Origin: Mycobacterium sp. MFM001
GTDB taxonomy: Bacteria > Actinomycetota > Actinomycetes > Mycobacteriales > Mycobacteriaceae
Length of the DNA: 64,000 bases
Direction: 5' to 3'
Assembly (NCBI RefSeq): GCF_003402475.1
Contig: NZ_BFAB01000004.1
Span: 292,407 to 356,406, forward strand
The position numbers were made by a program, and so were the translations under genes. The notes below the pieces were generated by a model. That model had not been told where the DNA came from and searched no databases. It worked only from the letters and a program-made list of their open reading frames with translations. How positions within the stretch are numbered: the first letter of the stretch is position 1; the number at the start of each line of letters is the position of its first letter. Shown here in pieces: positions 30,748-39,607 of this stretch.

Positions 30748-31551
30748 ATGAATGCTGATTCACCCTATGAGGACATCACCTACGAGATCGATGCCGCCGC
30801 CGCGGTCATCACGATCAACCGGCCGGAGCGCTACAACGCGTTCCGCGGGAAAACCGTCGAGGAATTGGTCAAGGCGTTCCGGGCGGCGTGGGCCGACAAC
30901 CGCGTGTCGGCGATCATCCTGACCGGCGCCGGCGACAAGGCGTTCTGCACCGGCGGCGACGTCAAGCAGCGCGCGGAGACCGGCGACTACGGACCCACCG
31001 ACAGCGGCATGTTCGAAATCGGCTACTTGCACAAGCTGATTCGCGATGTGCCCAAACCAGTGATCGCCGCGGTCAACGGGGTCGCGGTCGGCGGGGGCCA
31101 TGTGCTGCATGTGCTGTGCGACCTGAGCATCGCGGCCGAGAACGCGACGTTCGGACAAGCGGGGCCGCGGGTCGGGTCGTTCGACGCCGGGTTCGGGTCG
31201 GCGTATCTGGCGCGCGTGGTCGGCGAAAAGCGGGCCCGGGAGATGTGGTTCTTGTGCCGCCGCTACGACGCCGCCACCGCCGAACGTTGGGGGCTGGTCA
31301 ACTACGTGGTGCCCGCCGAGAAGTTGATGACCGAGGCCAAGGCCATTGCGGCGGAGATCAGCGAGAAGAGCCCGACCGCGCTGCGGTTCCTCAAGCAGTC
31401 GTTCAACGCCGACACCGATCACCAGGCCGGCCTGTCCAATCTGGCCATGTCGGCGCTGGAGATCTTCGTGCACACCGACGAAGGTATGGAGGGGGCGCGG
31501 GCATTCGCCGAGAAGCGGCCCGCCGACTTCGGGAGGTACGTGACGGCATGA
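30748..31551 (+). CDS. badI: BadI-like 2-ketocyclohexanecarboxyl-CoA hydrolase (crotonase family)
   Basis: A 267-residue crotonase-fold enzyme closer in pattern to BadI than to ordinary hydratases: YEITY..AAVITINRPERYNAFRGKTVEEL, GAGDKAFCTGGDVKQ, IRDVPKPVIAAVNG, the oxyanion segment VGGGHVLHVLCDL and FGQAGPRVGSFDAGFGSAYLARVVGEKRAREMW. BadI hydrolyses the ring C-C bond of 2-ketocyclohexanecarboxyl-CoA to give pimeloyl-CoA. It starts the operon, diverging from the DUF3054 gene, and overlaps the SDR stop-to-start (ATGA). A related naphthoate-synthase-like activity is the main alternative. Confidence 0.78.
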   Translation: MNADSPYEDITYEIDAAAAVITINRPERYNAFRGKTVEELVKAFRAAWADNRVSAIILTGAGDKAFCTGGDVKQRAETGDYGPTDSGMFEIGYLHKLIRDVPKPVIAAVNGVAVGGGHVLHVLCDLSIAAENATFGQAGPRVGSFDAGFGSAYLARVVGEKRAREMWFLCRRYDAATAERWGLVNYVVPAEKLMTEAKAIAAEISEKSPTALRFLKQSFNADTDHQAGLSNLAMSALEIFVHTDEGMEGARAFAEKRPADFGRYVTA

Positions 31552-32267
31552 AACTCGCACTGGTCACCGGCGCCGGGTCGGGCATCGGCAGGGCAATCGC
31601 GCTGGGCTTCGCCGCCCAGGGTGACCGGGTCATTGCCGCCGACCTCGATCTCGCGGCGGCTGAAGCCACCGCCAAGGAATACCCCGACTTGATCACTGCG
31701 CTGCCGGTCGACGTCGCCGACCGCGCCCAGGTGGATGCACTGCGCGACCGCGCACCCGGGGTGCCCAACGTCGTCGTCAACGCCGCCGGCTGGGATCGCA
31801 CCGACCAATTCCTCAACGCCACAACCGAATTCGCGGAGAAGGTGGTGGCCATCAACTACCTTGGCCCGGTGCACGTGTGCAGCGCGTTCCTGCCCGGCAT
31901 GATCGAGGCCGGCGGCGGCGGACGCGTGATCAACCTGGCCAGCGACGCCGGAAGGGTCGGCAGCGCCGGAGAAACCATCTACGCCGGCGCGAAGGGCGGC
32001 GTGATCGCGCTGACCAAGTCGCTGGCCCGGGAGATGGCCCGCCACCAGATCACCGTCAACTGCGTATGCCCGGGCCCGACCGACACCCCGTTGTTCGCGG
32101 CCCAACCGGAAAAGCTGAGAGAGGCTCTGGTCAAAGCGATTCCGTTTCGCCGGCTGGCCCGGCCGGAGGAGGTGGCCGCGCCGGTGCTGTTCTTTGCCTC
32201 CGATGCCGCGTCGTTCATCACCGGGCAGGTGATCAGCGTCAGCGGCGGCCTTACGATGGCCGGATGA
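31548..32267 (+). CDS. badH: BadH-like 2-hydroxycyclohexanecarboxyl-CoA dehydrogenase (SDR)
   Basis: A 239-residue SDR: ALVTGAGSGIGRAIALGFAAQG nucleotide-binding loop, VVVNAAGWD, Ser in NLASDAGRVGS, YAGAKGG catalytic Tyr/Lys, and C-terminal ITGQVISVSGGLTMAG. The context with a BadI-like hydrolase and acyl-CoA dehydrogenases points to the BadH step, NAD-dependent oxidation of the 2-hydroxy to the 2-keto ring acyl-CoA. FabG-like SDRs are similar, so function rests on neighbours. GGGAGG 11 bases ahead of ATG 31548 serves as ribosome site. Confidence 0.75.
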   Translation: MKLALVTGAGSGIGRAIALGFAAQGDRVIAADLDLAAAEATAKEYPDLITALPVDVADRAQVDALRDRAPGVPNVVVNAAGWDRTDQFLNATTEFAEKVVAINYLGPVHVCSAFLPGMIEAGGGGRVINLASDAGRVGSAGETIYAGAKGGVIALTKSLAREMARHQITVNCVCPGPTDTPLFAAQPEKLREALVKAIPFRRLARPEEVAAPVLFFASDAASFITGQVISVSGGLTMAG

Positions 32268-33436
32268 TGAGCTTCGACCCGCTGGACCCCTTGGCGCTGG
32301 ACACGTTGCTGTCCGACGACGAGATCGCGGTGCGCGACACGGTGCGGCAGTTCTGCGCCGAGCACGTCACCCCGTACGTCGCCGACTGGTTCGAGGCCGG
32401 CGACCTGCCGGTGGCCCGCGAGCTGGCCAAGCAGTTCGGCGAACTCGGCCTGCTGGGCATGCACCTGAAAGGCTACGGCTGCGGCGGCGCGTCGGCGGTG
32501 CACTACGGGCTGGCCTGTACCGAACTGGAAGCCGCCGACTCGGGCATCCGGTCGCTGGTAAGCGTGCAGGGGTCGCTGGCCATGTTCGCGATCTGGAACA
32601 ACGGCTCGGAGGAACAAAAGCAGCAGTGGCTGCCCGGCATGGCCGCCGGCGAGCTGCTGGGTTGCTTCGGGCTGACCGAACCCGACATCGGCTCCGACCC
32701 GGCGGCGATGAAAACCCGTGCGCGACGCGACGGTTCGGACTGGGTGCTCAACGGCCGCAAGATGTGGATCACCAACGGCACGGTGGCCGACGTCGCGATC
32801 GTGTGGGCGGCCACCGACGACGGCATCCGGGGATTCATCGTCCCCACCGACACACCGGGGTTCAGCGCCAACACGATTCACCACAAACTCTCGCTGCGCG
32901 CCTCGATCACATCCGAGTTGGTGCTCGACGACGTGCGGCTGCCGCACGACGCGATGCTGCCCGAGGCAAAAGGCCTGCGGGGACCGCTGGCGTGTCTGTC
33001 CGAGGCGCGCTACGGCATCATCTGGGGCTCGATGGGCGCCGCGCGCTCGGCCTGGCAGGCCGCGCTCGACTACGCCTCGCAGCGCACCCAATTCGGCCGG
33101 CCCATCGCGGGTTTCCAGTTGACACAGGCCAAGCTCGTGGACATGGCAGTGGAACTGCACAAGGGCCAGTTGCTCTCGCTGCACCTGGGCCGGCTCAAGG
33201 ACAGCGCCGGGCTGCGCCCCGAGCAGGTCAGCTTCGGCAAGCTCAACAACACCCGCGAGGCGATCGAAATCTGCCGCACCGCACGAACCATATTGGGCGG
33301 CAACGGGATATCTCTGGAATACCCGGTGATCCGGCACATGGTCAACCTGGAGTCGGTGCTGACCTACGAAGGCACCCCGGAGATGCATCAGCTGATCCTC
33401 GGCCAGGCGATCACCGGCATGGATGCGTTCCGATGA
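32264..33436 (+). CDS. Acyl-CoA dehydrogenase, glutaryl-CoA dehydrogenase type
   Basis: A 390-residue FAD enzyme (389 if the second ATG is used). CFGLTEPDIGSDPAAMKTRA, KMWITNGTVADVAIVWA, YGIIWGSMGAARSAWQAALDY and the C-terminal LTYEGTPEMHQLILGQAITG carry flavin-binding and catalytic Glu positions in the glutaryl-CoA dehydrogenase arrangement. In a cyclohexanecarboxylate pathway, pimeloyl-CoA is shortened to glutaryl-CoA, so this enzyme could close the route to crotonyl-CoA. It may correspond to FadE7 of M. tuberculosis, which I recall near this locus. It overlaps both neighbours. Confidence 0.8.
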   Translation: MMSFDPLDPLALDTLLSDDEIAVRDTVRQFCAEHVTPYVADWFEAGDLPVARELAKQFGELGLLGMHLKGYGCGGASAVHYGLACTELEAADSGIRSLVSVQGSLAMFAIWNNGSEEQKQQWLPGMAAGELLGCFGLTEPDIGSDPAAMKTRARRDGSDWVLNGRKMWITNGTVADVAIVWAATDDGIRGFIVPTDTPGFSANTIHHKLSLRASITSELVLDDVRLPHDAMLPEAKGLRGPLACLSEARYGIIWGSMGAARSAWQAALDYASQRTQFGRPIAGFQLTQAKLVDMAVELHKGQLLSLHLGRLKDSAGLRPEQVSFGKLNNTREAIEICRTARTILGGNGISLEYPVIRHMVNLESVLTYEGTPEMHQLILGQAITGMDAFR

Positions 33437-34575
33437 CCCTGACCTACACGCCCGAGCATCACCAGTTCCGCGAACTAGTACGCGGTTTCGTGCAGCAGAC
33501 CGTCGTGCCGGCTCACGAGGCCTGGGAGAAGGCCGGCTGCGTGGACCGCTCCCTGTTCACCGAGGCCGGCAAGCTTGGGCTGCTTGGATTTTCGGTGCCC
33601 GAGGAGTTCGGCGGGCCCGGTGTCGACGACTTTCGTTACAACGCAATCCTGGTCGACGAGCTGCAGCGGGCGGGAGCCGCGGCCGAGGCCGTCGGCTTGT
33701 CGCTGCAAAACGACATCGTGCTGCCCTATCTCACCGACCTGACCACCGCCGAGCAGAAACAGCGCTGGCTGCCGGGTGTCGTGACCGGCGAGACGATCAT
33801 CGGCATCGCGATGACCGAGCCGGGTACCGGCAGCGACCTGGCGGGGATCCGCACCACCGCCGTGCGCGACGGCGACAACTATGTCGTGAACGGCGCAAAA
33901 ACCTTTATTTCCAACGGGCAGATCGGCGACTTGTTCGTCGTCGCGGTACGCACCGGCCCCGATCGGCACAAGGGGCTCTCACTGCTGGTCGTCGACCCCA
34001 ACACGCCTGGTTTCTCCCGTGGCCGCAACCTCGAGAAGATCGGGCTGCACGCCCAGGACACCAGCGAGCTGAGCTTCACCGACATGCGGGTTCCGGTCGA
34101 GAACCTGCTCGGGGAGGAAGGCCGCGGCTTCTATCAGTTGATGAACAACCTTCCCCAGGAACGGCTTTCGCTGGCGGTCGGCGCAATCGGCGCGGCCGAA
34201 GGAGTGCTGGCCGAGACACTGGAGTACGTGCGTGGCCGGCAGGCGTTCGGCTCACCGATCGCCGGCCTGCAGAACACCCAATTCGTGCTCGCCGAGCTGG
34301 CCACCGAAATCGACGTTGCCCGAACCTATCTCGACGACTGCATCGCCGAACACCTGAACGGCGAGCTCACTGCCGCACGGGCCGCCCGGCTGAAATGGTG
34401 GACCACCGAGCTGCAGGTGCGCGTCGCCGACCGCTGCCTGCAGTTGCATGGCGGATACGGCTACATGCGCGAATACCCGGTGTCGCGGGCGTTCGTCGAC
34501 GCGCGCATCCAGACCATCTACGGCGGCACCACCGAGATCATGAAGACGATCATCGCCAAGGACCTGGGCCTGTAG
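33433..34575 (+). CDS. Acyl-CoA dehydrogenase (AliB-like candidate)
   Basis: A 380-residue acyl-CoA dehydrogenase: GFSVPEEFGGPGVDDF, GIAMTEPGTGSDLAGIRTTA, TFISNGQIGDLFVVAVRT, ERLSLAVGAIGAAEG, RQAFGSPIAGLQNTQFVLAEL, QLHGGYGYMREYPVSRAFVDARIQTIYGGTTEIMKTIIA. It is a standard short/medium-chain type. In context it is the best candidate for oxidising cyclohexanecarboxyl-CoA to the cyclohexene acyl-CoA (AliB step), but chain-length preference cannot be read. Its ATG overlaps the previous stop (ATGA), and the TetR gene starts immediately after its TAG. Confidence 0.82.
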   Translation: MTLTYTPEHHQFRELVRGFVQQTVVPAHEAWEKAGCVDRSLFTEAGKLGLLGFSVPEEFGGPGVDDFRYNAILVDELQRAGAAAEAVGLSLQNDIVLPYLTDLTTAEQKQRWLPGVVTGETIIGIAMTEPGTGSDLAGIRTTAVRDGDNYVVNGAKTFISNGQIGDLFVVAVRTGPDRHKGLSLLVVDPNTPGFSRGRNLEKIGLHAQDTSELSFTDMRVPVENLLGEEGRGFYQLMNNLPQERLSLAVGAIGAAEGVLAETLEYVRGRQAFGSPIAGLQNTQFVLAELATEIDVARTYLDDCIAEHLNGELTAARAARLKWWTTELQVRVADRCLQLHGGYGYMREYPVSRAFVDARIQTIYGGTTEIMKTIIAKDLGL

Positions 34576-35205
34576 ATGGCCACCGATTATGCCGATCTGC
34601 CGGTCGAAGAGGCGGTGCGCGCCGCCCGGACCAGCTCGCGGCGGCGCCAACTGCTCGACGCCGCGGTCAAAGTCATGGGGCAGAAGGGCTTTCACCAGAT
34701 GTCCATGCAGGATCTTGCGGCCGAGGCCAACGTCAGCGTCGGGCTGATCTACAAGTACTTCGGCGGCAAAGAAGATCTGCTGCTGGCCACCATCGTGCGC
34801 ATCCAGGACGCCTTCCGCGACCAGCTCGCGCCGGTGATGGCGGCCGCCGGTGACGACGCCGTCGCGCAGTTGAGCGCCGGGATCCGGCGCTACATCGAGA
34901 TCGTCGACGAAAACCTGGACGCGGTGGTGCTGACCTACCGGGAAAGCCGCACTCTGGATGCGGCGGGACGCGCGCAGATCAAGGAGCTCGAGATCGCCAC
35001 CGCCGCGCCGCTACGTTCGGCGATCGAGGCGGGTATCGCCGACGGCACCTTCGGCGACGTCGACGTCGACCTGGCGGTGTTCGACATCATGCTGCTCGCG
35101 CACGGATGGGCCTTGAAACAATGGCATTTCGGGCCCAACTACACCCTCGACGACTACATCCGGCTGCAGACCCGCCATGTGCTCGGCTGGCTGACCGCGC
35201 GCTGA
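34576..35205 (+). CDS. TetR/AcrR family transcriptional regulator
   Basis: A 209-residue TetR regulator. The DNA-binding helix-turn-helix is near residues 22-66 (SSRRRQLLDAAVKVMGQKGFHQMSMQDLAAEANVSVGLIYKYFGGKEDLL) and the rest is a helical ligand domain. It follows the second acyl-CoA dehydrogenase with zero spacing and is probably an acyl-CoA-sensing repressor of its own operon. No clear palindrome was identified in the short 55-base gap before the BadI-like gene. It ends tail-to-tail with the KasB-like gene with no gap. Confidence 0.88.
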   Translation: MATDYADLPVEEAVRAARTSSRRRQLLDAAVKVMGQKGFHQMSMQDLAAEANVSVGLIYKYFGGKEDLLLATIVRIQDAFRDQLAPVMAAAGDDAVAQLSAGIRRYIEIVDENLDAVVLTYRESRTLDAAGRAQIKELEIATAAPLRSAIEAGIADGTFGDVDVDLAVFDIMLLAHGWALKQWHFGPNYTLDDYIRLQTRHVLGWLTAR

Positions 35206-36474
35206 TCAGTACTTCCCGAATGCCAGCGCCACGTTGTGGCCGCCGAAACTGAACGAGTCGTTGATCGCGTAGCGGTAGTCGCCCGTACGCGCCTCCCCCG
35301 CCACGACGTCCAGGTCGATCTCCGGATCGAGGGTGTGCAGGTTGCGCGTCGGCGGGATGACGCCGTCGCGCAGCGCCAGCACCGTCAGGATCGACTCCAC
35401 CGCGCCGGCCGCGCCGATCGAATGGCCCAGCGCCGCCTTGGGCGCGTACACCGCCGGCCGGTGGGTACCGAACGCGTTGTTGATCGCCTTGCCTTCGGCC
35501 GGGTCCCCGACCACGGTGCCGGTGGCGTGGGCGTTGACGTGGTCGATGTCGGTCGGGCTCAGACCTGCGAGCTGGATCGCCCGCGTGATCGCCTGCCCGG
35601 CCCGCACCCCGTTGGGATCGGGTGCGACGACGTGGTAGCCGTCCGAGGTGATCGCCGCGCCCATCAGCCGCGCAAGGATGGGGGCGCCGCGGGCTTTCGC
35701 GTGGTCCTCGGTCTCGACCACCAGCAGTGCGCCCGCTTCGCCGAACACGAAGCCGTCGCGGTCCTTGTCGAACGGGCGGCAGGCGCCGGCCGGGTCGTCG
35801 TTGTTGGTCGACAGGATGCCCATCTGGCTGAACGCCGCGATGGGCACCGCCTCGATGCGGGTCTCGACGCCGCCGCAGATCGCGATGTCGGCCTCGCCGA
35901 GCACGATCTGCTGCCAGGCCCGCGCGACGGCCTCGGCCCCGGAGGCGCACGCCGACACCGGCGTGATGATCCCGGCCCTCGCCTTGTGTTCCAGCCCCAC
36001 CCATGCGCTGCCCGAGTTGGGCATCATCATCAGCACGCCCACCGGGTTGACGGCCCTCAGGCCGCGCGCACGAATGTCGTCGTAGCCGAAGACCATTTCC
36101 TCGGTCGAGCCCATCGCGGTGCCGATGGACACCATCAACCGGTTGGGATCGACCTCCGGCGCGCCGGCGTTGGTCCACACTCGCCGGCCGAGCACCACGG
36201 AGATCTTCTGCAGGAACAACATTCGGCGAAGCTCCACCCGGTTCAGCTCGGCGTCGAAATCCTCGAGCAGGCGCCCGCCGATACGCACCGGGGCGTCGAA
36301 CTGCTCGACGAACGGGTCATCGAGCTTGCGGATGCCGCTCTGGCCGTCCAGCAGCTTTTTCCAGGTGCCGTCGACGTCGGTCGCCAGGGGCGTTGTCATC
36401 GCGACACCGGTGACGACGACATCGGGGAAACCATCGCCCGTCGAGAATCCGGCGACCGCGTTGCTTGGTTCCAT
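35206..36474 (-). CDS. Beta-ketoacyl-ACP synthase, KasB-like paralogue
   Basis: A 422-residue KAS II-type condensing enzyme. The nucleophile is Cys176 in [12 protein letters not shown]; the two His residues are in VNAHATGT and [10 protein letters not shown], followed by [16 protein letters not shown]. The sequence is nearer to KasB than KasA ([29 protein letters not shown]), but it lies alone, outside the fabD-acpM-kasA-kasB operon, so it is an additional paralogue. AAGGAG ahead of ATG 36474 decides the start. It may elongate a specialised lipid; the divergent P450 could act on the same product. Confidence 0.85.
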   Translation of the reverse strand: MEPSNAVAGFSTGDGFPDVVVTGVAMTTPLATDVDGTWKKLLDGQSGIRKLDDPFVEQFDAPVRIGGRLLEDFDAELNRVELRRMLFLQKISVVLGRRVWTNAGAPEVDPNRLMVSIGTAMGSTEEMVFGYDDIRARGLRAVNPVGVLMMMPNSGSAWVGLEHKARAGIITPVSACASGAEAVARAWQQIVLGEADIAICGGVETRIEAVPIAAFSQMGILSTNNDDPAGACRPFDKDRDGFVFGEAGALLVVETEDHAKARGAPILARLMGAAITSDGYHVVAPDPNGVRAGQAITRAIQLAGLSPTDIDHVNAHATGTVVGDPAEGKAINNAFGTHRPAVYAPKAALGHSIGAAGAVESILTVLALRDGVIPPTRNLHTLDPEIDLDVVAGEARTGDYRYAINDSFSFGGHNVALAFGKY

Positions 36475-36579
36475 TCCAGGCCTCTCCTTGGACGTTCCGC
36501 CGCATCCGCTTACCCAAGGTCTAATACCCACGACCGTAGACCTGCTTACCGATCACGTCTGGATTCGGCGCCGAACCAG

Positions 36580-36594
36580 CGGTACCGTATACCG
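36580..36594. promoter_or_regulatory. Palindrome in the KasB-like/P450 divergent promoter
   Basis: CGGTA-CCGTA-TACCG is an exact inverted repeat with 5-base arms and a 5-base spacer, 25 bases before the P450 start. It is flanked by further GGTACC words (36581-36586 and 36597-36602). It looks like a regulator operator placed over the P450 promoter. Confidence 0.45.
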
Positions 36595-36618
36595 GAGGTA
36601 CCGGGAAGCGAGTGGCCT

Positions 36619-38097
36619 ATGCACGCTGAACTCCATCCGCCGCGCTGGGCGCCGACCTTCGTCCGCTGGCAGCACACGAGGGTCGGCTGGATCAAGGCGT
36701 GGCGCTTGGCGTTGGCCGGGATCTGGGCCGGCTACCGGCACACCATCTTCGACTACGCCGCGCGGCTGCCCGGCCAGGACGACATCATCGTGGCCCGCGC
36801 CCCGCTGGCCAAGTTCGTGGTCGTACGCAACCCCGACATCGCCCGCCACGTCCTGGTGTCCAACCAGGACAACTACGCCAAGAGCGCCGAATATGACCTT
36901 CTGGCCGTGGCTTTCGGGCGCGGACTGGTCACCGACCTGAACGACGAGCTCTGGCAGCGCAACCGCCGGCTGGTGCAGCCGATCTTCGCCAAGCGCAACG
37001 TCGACGCACTCGCCCCGCAGATGACCGCGGCCGCCGTCGCCGCCGCAGAGCGGTGGCAAGCACAGGCCAGTCCGCTCGATATCGCGGCCGAGATGAACTA
37101 CATCACGATGGACGTCATCGCCCGCACCATGTTCGGCATCGATTTGACCGGCGAGCTGGCCGAGCAGATGCGCGTCGACTTCGCCCGGCTGCTCACGATT
37201 TTCGGCTACGGATTCATCGGCGGAGGGTCACGGCCGCTGCGCTGGATTGCCGACCGGTTGCGCTCGCCGCGGCTGGCCATCAACGCGTTGCGCTGGGAGG
37301 CAGCGGTATTCGCGCCGCGCACGGTGCTGGGGCTGCGCCGCATCGAGCATTTCCTCGATCGTCTGATCGCCGACTACCGCAGCGGCAAGCTGGCCGGGAC
37401 GGACAACCTGCTGGCCCTGCTGATGGCCGCCGAAGACCCGGAAACCGGCTACCGTTACAGCGACCTGGAGATCCGCGACGAGCTGATGACCTTCCTGGGC
37501 GCCGGCTTCGAAACCACCGCAGCCGCGTTGGCCTGGACGTGGTACCTGCTCAGCGAAAACCCCGATGCCAGAGCAGAACTCGGGCGCGAGCTCGACGAGG
37601 TACTGGGCGGCCGCGAACCCACGGCCGACGACGTCGACAACCTGCCGTGGACGCAGGCGGTGGTCGCCGAGGCGATGCGCCGCTACCCGCCGATCATGGG
37701 ATTGGCCCGGGTGGCAAAGGGCGACGACGTCCTGGGCGACTACCCGATCAAGGCCGGCACCACCGTCGCCGTCCTCATCCACGGCGTCCATCACAACGAA
37801 CGCTTCTGGAGCGATCCGTACACGTTCGATCCGGCACGGTTCTTGAAGGAGACCTTCGAGCCGCGGCAACGGCGCGCGCACATCCCGTTCGGGGCGGGCA
37901 AACGAATGTGTGTGGCCTCCGGGTTCGCCACGCTGGAGGCCACCCTGATCGTCGCGACGCTGGCCCAGCGCTTCGAGCTCGACCTGGTTCCCGGCCAACG
38001 GTTACGCCGGGAGCTGACGTTCACCGGCGGGCCCGACGGCGCCCTGCTGATGTCGCCGAAATCCCGCCGCTACGAACGCGCCTCGAAGCGAGCCTAA
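36619..38097 (+). CDS. Cytochrome P450
   Basis: A 492-residue P450. The oxygen-binding I-helix reads MTFLGAGFETTAAALAW (about residues 290-305), the K-helix ExxR is EAMR near 350, and the haem loop IPFGAGKRMCVASG has the thiolate Cys near residue 430. The overall pattern (IARHVLVSNQDNYAKS, WQRNRRLVQPIFAK) resembles the CYP4/CYP102-like fatty-acid hydroxylase lineage found in actinobacteria. The subfamily cannot be fixed. The frame is open for 460 codons upstream only because it lies antisense to the KasB-like gene; ATG 36619 fits the P450 start. No ferredoxin is adjacent. Confidence 0.88.
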   Translation: MHAELHPPRWAPTFVRWQHTRVGWIKAWRLALAGIWAGYRHTIFDYAARLPGQDDIIVARAPLAKFVVVRNPDIARHVLVSNQDNYAKSAEYDLLAVAFGRGLVTDLNDELWQRNRRLVQPIFAKRNVDALAPQMTAAAVAAAERWQAQASPLDIAAEMNYITMDVIARTMFGIDLTGELAEQMRVDFARLLTIFGYGFIGGGSRPLRWIADRLRSPRLAINALRWEAAVFAPRTVLGLRRIEHFLDRLIADYRSGKLAGTDNLLALLMAAEDPETGYRYSDLEIRDELMTFLGAGFETTAAALAWTWYLLSENPDARAELGRELDEVLGGREPTADDVDNLPWTQAVVAEAMRRYPPIMGLARVAKGDDVLGDYPIKAGTTVAVLIHGVHHNERFWSDPYTFDPARFLKETFEPRQRRAHIPFGAGKRMCVASGFATLEATLIVATLAQRFELDLVPGQRLRRELTFTGGPDGALLMSPKSRRYERASKRA

Positions 38098-38126
38098 CCG
38101 CGACACTTTCTGGGTATGCCCAGTGC

Positions 38127-39137
38127 GTGAACCCGATTGAACGCGCCGCCCGCGGCTTCGACGGGTGGCAGCAGCGACACCCGGTGGTCGGGTTTCCGAT
38201 CGCGGTGGTGAAGAAGTTCAGCGACGACCAGGCCGGCTATCACGTCTCGCTGCTGGCGTACTACAGCTTTGTCGCGGCTTTCCCGCTGCTGCTAGCACTG
38301 ACGGCCATTGCCGGCGTGGTGCTGCGCTCGCATCCGAAACTCCAAGAGCGCCTGGTGAATTCGGCGTTTGCCGAATTTCCCATCGTCGGCGGACAGATCC
38401 ACCAGCAGCTCGGGGTAGCCAACTTCGGCAACTCTTTATCGCTGACCATCGGCATTATCGGCTCGCTGTACGGTGCCCGCGGCTTCGCGTATTCCCTACA
38501 GAACACGCTCAATACGCTCTGGGCGGTGCCCAAGGTCGACTGGCCCGGGTTCCCCAACAGGTATGTGCGCACGGTCGGGACGCTGTTGTTGATGGGGCTG
38601 ATCGTCGTGGTGACCGGCGCGTCGAGTGCGGCCGCGGTGAAGGCGGCGTCGTTGGGCTTCGACGGCTTGGCCGCGCGGACCGTCAGTTTCGTCGTCGGCA
38701 CCGCGCTGGGCACCGGGTTTTTTCTGGCGCTGTTCCGGGTCGCGGCGTGCGGGGCGGTGTCCACCCGCGCGATGGTGCCCGGCGCCGCGATCAGCGCCGC
38801 GGCGTGGCAGGTGCTGCTGACCGTGGCCGGTGTGGTGGTCGCGCATCAGCTGCGGCACGCCCAGGCGGTGGCCGGGTTCTTCGGTGTGGTGCTGGGGCTG
38901 CTGGCGTGGCTGGCGCTGCAGGCGACGGTGATCGTCTATGCGATCGAGATCGACGTGGTCCGGGTCAACCGGCTCTGGCCGCGCAGCATCGTGCAGCCGC
39001 CGCTGATCGAGGCGGACAAGGAGTACTACACCAAGGCGCTGCGCACCGAAACGCGCCGCCCCGAACAGCGGCTCGACATCGCCTACGAATCCGACGAAGA
39101 AGACCCAGGCCCGTCGAGCCCGACCGACATACCATAG
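38127..39137 (+). CDS. YihY/BrkB family inner-membrane protein
   Basis: A 336-residue multi-pass protein: DDQAGYHVSLLAYYSFVAAFPLLLALTAIAG is the diagnostic first membrane segment of the YihY/virulence factor BrkB family. Five further hydrophobic segments follow to about residue 280 and a charged cytoplasmic tail closes it. Family members are not RNases despite an old name; their role is unresolved (transport or envelope). GTG 38127 is chosen as the only start preceding the YihY domain in a non-overlapping position after the P450. Its stop lies inside the operator of the next gene. Confidence 0.85.
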   Translation: MNPIERAARGFDGWQQRHPVVGFPIAVVKKFSDDQAGYHVSLLAYYSFVAAFPLLLALTAIAGVVLRSHPKLQERLVNSAFAEFPIVGGQIHQQLGVANFGNSLSLTIGIIGSLYGARGFAYSLQNTLNTLWAVPKVDWPGFPNRYVRTVGTLLLMGLIVVVTGASSAAAVKAASLGFDGLAARTVSFVVGTALGTGFFLALFRVAACGAVSTRAMVPGAAISAAAWQVLLTVAGVVVAHQLRHAQAVAGFFGVVLGLLAWLALQATVIVYAIEIDVVRVNRLWPRSIVQPPLIEADKEYYTKALRTETRRPEQRLDIAYESDEEDPGPSSPTDIP

Positions 39138-39144
39138 CTGGTAT
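39129..39144. promoter_or_regulatory. Inverted repeat operator ahead of the MntA-HepT pair
   Basis: ATACCA-TAGC-TGGTAT has perfect 6-base arms around 4 bases, with a TATATT -10-like box directly after it and the antitoxin GTG only 11 bases downstream. It overlaps the stop codon of the YihY gene. The helix-turn-helix domain of the antitoxin probably binds here for autoregulation. Confidence 0.65.
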
Positions 39145-39154
39145 ATTCAATTAT

Positions 39155-39607
39155 GTGAGTGCCGAACGCATTCGGGCCCTTCGTGAACGGGCCGCAATGA
39201 CCCAGGCGCAACTCGCCGACGCCACCGGCATCGCGCAACCGCACCTGTCCGCCTACGAAAGCGGAGCACGGACGGTGACCCAGCGAGTCTTGGACATGAT
39301 CGAGGAGGCGACGCGGGTGCGCCCATCGGAACTGGTGCGTCGACACCGCAACGAGATCCGCACCCTTGCCCGCAAGTACGGCGCAGACAACCCGAGGGTG
39401 TTCGGTTCGGTCGCGCGCGGAACGGACACCCCCGATAGTGACATCGACCTGGTGGTGAGGTTTCGCCCGGATGCGTCGCTGGGCGATGTTGCCCTCCTGC
39501 AGCATGACTTGCGCGAACTGCTCGGCGTGCCGGTCGAAGTCATCAGCGAGGGTGCCCTGCAGGGGCGGTTCGGTCAGCGAGTCGCGGCGGACGCGGTGCC
39601 CGTCTGA
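39155..39607 (+). CDS. mntA: HTH-fused MntA-type nucleotidyltransferase antitoxin
   Basis: A 150-residue two-domain protein. Residues 1-60 are an XRE helix-turn-helix (RIRALRERAAMTQAQLADAT, then GIAQPHLSAYESGARTVT). Residues about 78-150 are a minimal nucleotidyltransferase with FGSVARGTDTPDSDIDLVV, i.e. the GSx10DxD catalytic signature. In type VII MntA-HepT systems the nucleotidyltransferase AMPylates the toxin Tyr and silences it; most MntA proteins lack a DNA-binding domain. The GTG at 39155 is used since the overlapping ATG at 39153 is followed by a stop. Its stop overlaps the toxin start (TGATG). Confidence 0.83.
   Translation: MSAERIRALRERAAMTQAQLADATGIAQPHLSAYESGARTVTQRVLDMIEEATRVRPSELVRRHRNEIRTLARKYGADNPRVFGSVARGTDTPDSDIDLVVRFRPDASLGDVALLQHDLRELLGVPVEVISEGALQGRFGQRVAADAVPV

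Noticed and set aside
35236..36618. A 461-codon N-terminal extension in the P450 frame
   Set aside because: It lies wholly antisense to the KasB-like gene and adds no recognisable domain; the ATG at 36619 aligns with the P450 start.
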